This document shows positions 60,763 to 64,000 of a DNA stretch of 64,000 nucleotides, piece after piece (within the stretch, counting starts at the first letter, position 1; the number at the start of each line of letters is the position of its first letter). Made by a program: the position numbers and the translations under genes. The stretch lies in the NCBI GenBank assembly GCA_017514905.1, contig JAFWIK010000002.1, forward strand, positions 1 through 64,000. The letters run 5' to 3'. The stretch is from Candidatus Saccharimonadota bacterium. Its GTDB lineage: Bacteria; Patescibacteriota; Saccharimonadia; Saccharimonadales; Saccharimonadaceae. The notes beneath the pieces are model-generated. The model was not told the origin of the DNA. It was given only the letters and a program-made list of their open reading frames with translations, and did not search any database.

Positions 60763-62124
60763 ATGAGAAGTCATATATGTACTGAAAAGATGGCGCTAAG
60801 CACCTTTTTGTTAGGCTTAACTATAATTAGCTCTGCACTTCTAGTAGAAGGCGCCTCCGCCGTTACTTACCAAGATAGTGTCGATGTTTCTTTCACTTTT
60901 AATCCCACTATTTCTATTAATCTTTCTTCCGATACGGCTAGTACCGATTTAATCATTGATAACCTTGCCCCTGGTTCTGTCGCAGATAGTAATACTCTCA
61001 CTGTGAGTGTTATAACAAACGCTGCCTACGGTTATTATCTCACCGCTACAGCTGGCACCTCTTCTACTAATACGGATTTAGTAAATACTAGCAACAGTAA
61101 TTATAAATTTACTAGCTTAGCTCCAAATGCAGACTTATCTACTCTCACTACCGACAATACTTGGGGCTATCGTACTTCAGACGATAATGGTTCTACTTGG
61201 TCTAATTATTCAGGTCTTCCAAAAGATAATAACGACGAAGGTGCTACTGGAAAGTCCCTTATTGAAACCACCAGCCCGGCAGATAATAGGTCCATCAAAT
61301 TCAAAATCGGCGCAAAGGCTTCAACCGACCAAGCCTCAGGCACCTATACCAATATCATTACTTTCTACGCTGTGACTAGCCCAGAGCCAGAACCACCAGT
61401 CGGCCCAGATCCTCCAGTTACTTGCAATACTCCAGTACCAAACATCACCTATATGCAAGAAATCAATTCATCTAATGCCGCTACTGTCATGAGTAATATG
61501 ACTGATAATGCACAGTACTATCTACGCGACTCTCGTGACGAAGAACCTTACTGTGTATCCAAAATTAAAACTAAAAACGCTAGTGAAGAAGATCAGTACG
61601 CTATCTGGATGACTCAGAACTTAAGAATCACCGGCATAGTTAACTCCACTAACTCTAACTTTAGTACCCACGAAAACGTCAATGTCTGTGAAGGAGATCT
61701 CACCGGCGGTGATAGCTACGACGAGGCTAGATGCCACGATTCAGGAAACACAGAAAACGGCGTCTGGTACAATTACGCCGCAGCCAGCGCTAAGACTATT
61801 CTTACAAGTAATAACTCCACCCTGGATACTGAAAACATTTGCCCAGCCAACTGGACTTTACCTAGTTACGATACTAGTAAACCAGCGGGCTCCATAAATA
61901 GTTTAGTCGGTTCGGATTCGGTTTATGCCTTCTCCCCAGTTACCGGTGGCTACTACCGCGGAGGCTCCGTTTACGTTCCTGGCAACGGCTACTGGTGGTC
62001 TACGACGGCTAGCAGTAGCAACTATCGTTACTACCTCTACTACAATGGTAGTAGCCTGGGTACCAGCAGCGGCAGCTCTCGCAACTTCGGGAACTATATT
62101 CGCTGCGTGAGAGCATCGTTATAG
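60763..62124 (+). CDS. FISUMP-domain surface protein
   Basis: I use the ATG at 60763 (MRSHICTEKM); TATAAT at 60751-60756 lies 6 nt upstream. The 453-residue product has a signal peptide (residues 1-33, ending VEGASA). An N-terminal beta-sandwich domain follows (YQDSVDVSFTFNPTISINLSSD...) to about residue 205, with a proline-rich hinge (PEPEPPVGPDPPV). The FISUMP domain starts near residue 210 and carries DEEPYCVSKIKTKN, YAIWMTQNLRI, ICPANWTLPSYD and the end segment GNGYWWSTTASSSNYRYYLYYN...GNYIRCVRASL. The C-terminal segment is unlike its paralogues at exposed positions. A three-hairpin element follows. Confidence 0.85.
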   Translation: MRSHICTEKMALSTFLLGLTIISSALLVEGASAVTYQDSVDVSFTFNPTISINLSSDTASTDLIIDNLAPGSVADSNTLTVSVITNAAYGYYLTATAGTSSTNTDLVNTSNSNYKFTSLAPNADLSTLTTDNTWGYRTSDDNGSTWSNYSGLPKDNNDEGATGKSLIETTSPADNRSIKFKIGAKASTDQASGTYTNIITFYAVTSPEPEPPVGPDPPVTCNTPVPNITYMQEINSSNAATVMSNMTDNAQYYLRDSRDEEPYCVSKIKTKNASEEDQYAIWMTQNLRITGIVNSTNSNFSTHENVNVCEGDLTGGDSYDEARCHDSGNTENGVWYNYAAASAKTILTSNNSTLDTENICPANWTLPSYDTSKPAGSINSLVGSDSVYAFSPVTGGYYRGGSVYVPGNGYWWSTTASSSNYRYYLYYNGSSLGTSSGSSRNFGNYIRCVRASL

Positions 62125-62143
62125 GTGCTTCTCCCCCTAGTCC

Positions 62144-62283
62144 TCCATCGGACGAGTGAGCGAGTAAAAATCGGAAACTTGTTTACGATTTTTCGAGCCA
62201 CGAGGAACGAAAGACACTGGAAGTGTCTACTAGAACGTGTGCCCTCGCCCGGGGCGAGGGCACGGTGAAATAGTAGCGATGGA
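62144..62283. repeat. Compound hairpin element downstream of the third FISUMP gene
   Basis: TCCATCG at 62144-62150 pairs with CGATGGA at 62277-62283, enclosing three separate hairpins. These are AAAAATCG/CGATTTTT (about 62166-62192), GACACT/AGTGTC (62213-62227) and GTGCCCTCGCC/GGCGAGGGCAC (62239-62263). It may act as a terminator or as a folded recombination substrate. No gene is seen at 62284-62385. Confidence 0.75.
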
Positions 62284-62385
62284 CATCAATAACTCAAAAA
62301 GAGATTTAGAAAAAAGATGACACAAATTCTGGTCACAAATAAAATCAGTGTCACCAACATACTGGATCTGTTTCACTCCAGCTGC

Positions 62386-62592
62386 TCGTAGTACACCCCA
62401 ATTAAGACTGCTCTCGCTGGCCGCTGGTATGGCTCGCTTGGAGGCACTGGCACCAATGGCTACTGGTGGTCACCTGTGGTAAACAGTGGCGGCGGCTCGT
62501 ACCATTTGGACACCAATTCCGATGGGCGCGTTACCCCTGACCTCAGCAGCGCTCGCGACGATGGGTTTAGCGTACGTTGTCTTGCTCGGTAG
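62386..62592 (+). pseudogene. Remnant of a FISUMP-domain C-terminus
   Basis: One frame reads TPIKTALAGRWYGSLGGTGT, NGYWWSPVVNSGGGSYHLDTN and ends DGFSVRCLAR with a TAG at 62590-62592. These are the anchor motifs of the FISUMP end (NGYWWS and SVRCL). A TAG stop lies directly upstream and there is no start, so only the variable end of a former gene is left. It is followed at 62891 by the family F hairpin and at 62998 by the CGCTA repeats. From 62593 to 62880 I see nothing identifiable. Confidence 0.75.
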
Positions 62593-62890
62593 TGGTTTAG
62601 TTTTCAGGGGTTTCGTTTCTTCCCGCCTTTCCGAAACTTCCGATAAGTACGATAGCACAATTTTGATAACATCAGAGATTACAAGTGATAAGTCAGGATG
62701 GCTCTGCTTCTAAACTCTGGTGACAGAAATCTAGATATATGACAACGTAAAATAATGATTTAGAAATCACTGCACCAAGAAATCTGGTAACATTGGAGAA
62801 TCGTGACAATGAACAATTGAGGCTGAATAGAGAACCTAGTTCCTTGTTAGTTCCTTGCTTGCCACAGGTTTAATCTAGTTTTTTTGAAAG

Positions 62891-62986
62891 GCCTTTTTCA
62901 TTCTGAAGCAATAAAAAATGATTTGTTACGTTGGGATTTTGTGAAAATCACTAACGTAACAAGCCCTGCTTTAGAATGAAGGAGGC
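62891..62986. repeat. Inverted repeat element, family F (short copy)
   Basis: GCCTTTTTCATTCTGAAGCA (62891) pairs with TGCTTTAGAATGAAGGAGGC (ends 62986), with TTGTTACGTT/AACGTAACAA inside and a GTG loop. It matches the arms at 366-599 almost base for base. In that copy the loop has been expanded by about 110 bp. Confidence 0.88.
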
Positions 62987-62997
62987 TTGGCAAAACA

Positions 62998-63093
62998 ATA
63001 TATAATATATAGTGACTATCAACCGCTATGTCTAGCGTCTAAAATAAGCCAAAATCCGCTATATCTAGCGTCTCACCGAACAAATCCCGAACA
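62998..63093. repeat. 3' flanking repeat block with paired CGCTA-N4-TAGCG palindromes (copy 2)
   Basis: An AT palindrome ATATATAATATAT leads to CGCTA-TGTC-TAGCG at 63024-63037 and CGCTA-TATC-TAGCG at 63057-63070. The starts are again 33 bp apart, and CCGAACAAA/CCCGAACA direct repeats follow. The sequence is about 80 percent alike to 12861-12961 by eye. Confidence 0.88.
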
Positions 63094-63128
63094 CTTACTC
63101 ATTTTTTTGTATTATTACTATGGCGTGA

Positions 63129-63157
63129 TATAATACTTTTCAACGAAGGAAGGATAG
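63129..63157 (+). promoter_or_regulatory. Promoter and ribosome site of the KilA-N gene
   Basis: TATAAT at 63129-63134 and GAAGGAAGG at 63146-63154 precede the ATG at 63159. This is a conventional leadered gene, unlike most neighbours. Confidence 0.65.
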
Positions 63158-63158
63158 T

Positions 63159-64000
63159 ATGGCAAATAATAATAACGAAGGGATTCTTATGCCAAAAGAA
63201 ACTATCCATGCCAAAGGCTTGACCATCGGCATCTACTCCAACGATTTTAATAACGAGTTTATCTCACTCACAGATATTGCAAAATATAAAAAGATACAAG
63301 ATACGAAATTCATAATTAGGAACTGGATGCGCAATCGCGATACAATAGAATTTCTCGGTATTTGGGAACAATTGCATAACCCACGTTTCAATGGTGCCGG
63401 ATTTGGCACCATTAAAAATGAAGCAGGAGCAAATTCCTTCGTAATTTCGCCAGAAAGATGGATAAATGAGACCAACGCAATCGGCATGGTAAACAAACGA
63501 GGTAGATACGATGGTGGAACGTACGCCCATGCCGATATCGCCATGAGCTTTGCCACTTGGATTTCCCCAGAGTTTCAGCTTTATATCATGAAAGATTACC
63601 GTAGACTTAAAACTGACGAGAATTCTCGTTTATCCCTCAACTGGAATTTAAATCGTGAAGTCAGTAAACTCAACTATCATATTCATACGGATGCCGTTAA
63701 AGATAGTCTCCCACCCGACCTCACTCCGCGTCAGATTCATTTTACCTATGCTAGTGAAGCGGATTTACTAAATGTTGCTCTTTTTGGCATGACTGCCAAA
63801 GAATGGCGAGACGAGAACAAATCCAAGAAAGGTAACATCCGCGATTTCGCTAATCTCAACCAACTTCTAGTGCTTGCGAACTTAGAGAGCTATAACGCTA
63901 TCTTGATCAAACAAGAAAAACCACAAAGCGAACGTTTGGTTCTGCTTCGTGAAATGGCGATCACTCAATTAAAGACGTTTATAGGTCATGAAATACATTT
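63159..64000 (+). CDS. KilA-N domain protein, N-terminal part (continues beyond window)
   Basis: The frame starts at the ATG at 63159 and stays open to the window end (280 residues seen). The first 120 residues fit the KilA-N DNA-binding domain: ISLTDIAKYKKI, IIRNWMRNRDTIEFLGIWEQLHNPRF, ERWINETNAIGMVNKRGRYDGGTYAHADIAMSFATWISPEFQLYIMKDYRRL. A C-terminal region follows (FTYASEADLLNVALFGMTAKEWRDENKSKKGNIRDFANLNQLLVLANLESYNAILIKQEK) of the type found in KilA-N proteins of mobile elements and phages. Such proteins act as phage anti-repressors or DNA-binding factors. It marks the accessory end of the window. Confidence 0.9.
   Translation, partial: MANNNNEGILMPKETIHAKGLTIGIYSNDFNNEFISLTDIAKYKKIQDTKFIIRNWMRNRDTIEFLGIWEQLHNPRFNGAGFGTIKNEAGANSFVISPERWINETNAIGMVNKRGRYDGGTYAHADIAMSFATWISPEFQLYIMKDYRRLKTDENSRLSLNWNLNREVSKLNYHIHTDAVKDSLPPDLTPRQIHFTYASEADLLNVALFGMTAKEWRDENKSKKGNIRDFANLNQLLVLANLESYNAILIKQEKPQSERLVLLREMAITQLKTFIGHEIH

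Noticed and set aside
62470-62713. Two overlapping open frames on opposite strands (62470-62658 minus, 62486-62713 plus)
   Set aside because: Both are shadows of the FISUMP remnant, whose recognisable frame is different.

Overview
The window looks like part of a small, reduced bacterial genome of the Patescibacteria (CPR) type, most likely a Saccharibacteria (TM7) lineage. I infer this from the mix of genes: a short EF-Ts, compact housekeeping proteins, an AlaRS that ends early, many surface proteins with one C-terminal membrane anchor, FISUMP-domain surface proteins, no biosynthetic pathways, and a salvage-style set of queuosine genes. Assignment to Saccharibacteria is inference; a 16S or ribosomal-protein tree would settle it.

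Layout. 1-323 is the 3' end of a FISUMP surface gene, followed by a large hairpin. 620-2070 is the rpsB-tsf operon. 2150-4178 holds two anchored surface proteins, then tRNA-Leu(GAG). 4343-9027 carries a peptide-binding-type protein, secG, uvrC and a membrane protein. 9107-10387 is enolase, then a putative small RNA and a second FISUMP gene (10856-12787). 12974-16760 is a carbon operon read leftward (gapA, rpiB, rpe, pfkB-type kinase, LOG protein). 17095-23354 has rpsL-rpsG, trigger factor, a GlcD-type oxidase and a FocA/NirC channel, then tRNA-Leu(UAG). 23583-29127 has rsmD, recG, trmD, a putative stable RNA and obgE. 29194-33461 is a cell-wall cluster (LysM-CHAP hydrolase, RuvX-MltG fusion). 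33512-37669 has a histidine kinase, response regulator, pseudouridine synthase and FtsA/PilM-type ATPase. 37710-45775 has alaS, mnmA, iscS, tatD and typA. 46043-57603 is rich in envelope functions (cutinase-VWA protein, heterodimeric ABC exporter, DacA-VanY fusion, flippase-like protein, AI-2E-type permease) with dCMP deaminase, ung and tmk between. 57653-60723 is queH-queA-tgt. 60763-64000 is an accessory end: a third FISUMP gene, a FISUMP remnant, repeats and the start of a KilA-N gene.

The most striking feature is a set of about sixteen long palindromic elements. At least eight lie in frame inside conserved genes (uvrC, trmD, obgE, rluB-like, alaS, mnmA twice, iscS, tatD, tgt), so each protein carries an extra peptide. 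They fall into families. Two copies, in trmD and iscS, are identical over 85 bp in opposite orientation, which implies recent movement. Each element is wrapped in inverted arms made of sequence specific to that locus. They resemble Rickettsia palindromic elements in concept, but I see no such relation in sequence.

Two other window-wide patterns stand out. Most operon-first genes have a TATAAT-like box 6-7 nt before the ATG with no room for a leader, so leaderless transcripts look common. The FISUMP genes end in hypervariable C-terminal segments and share 3' flanking repeats, which suggests targets of a diversity-generating retroelement or another cassette-type recombination system whose enzyme is not in this window.
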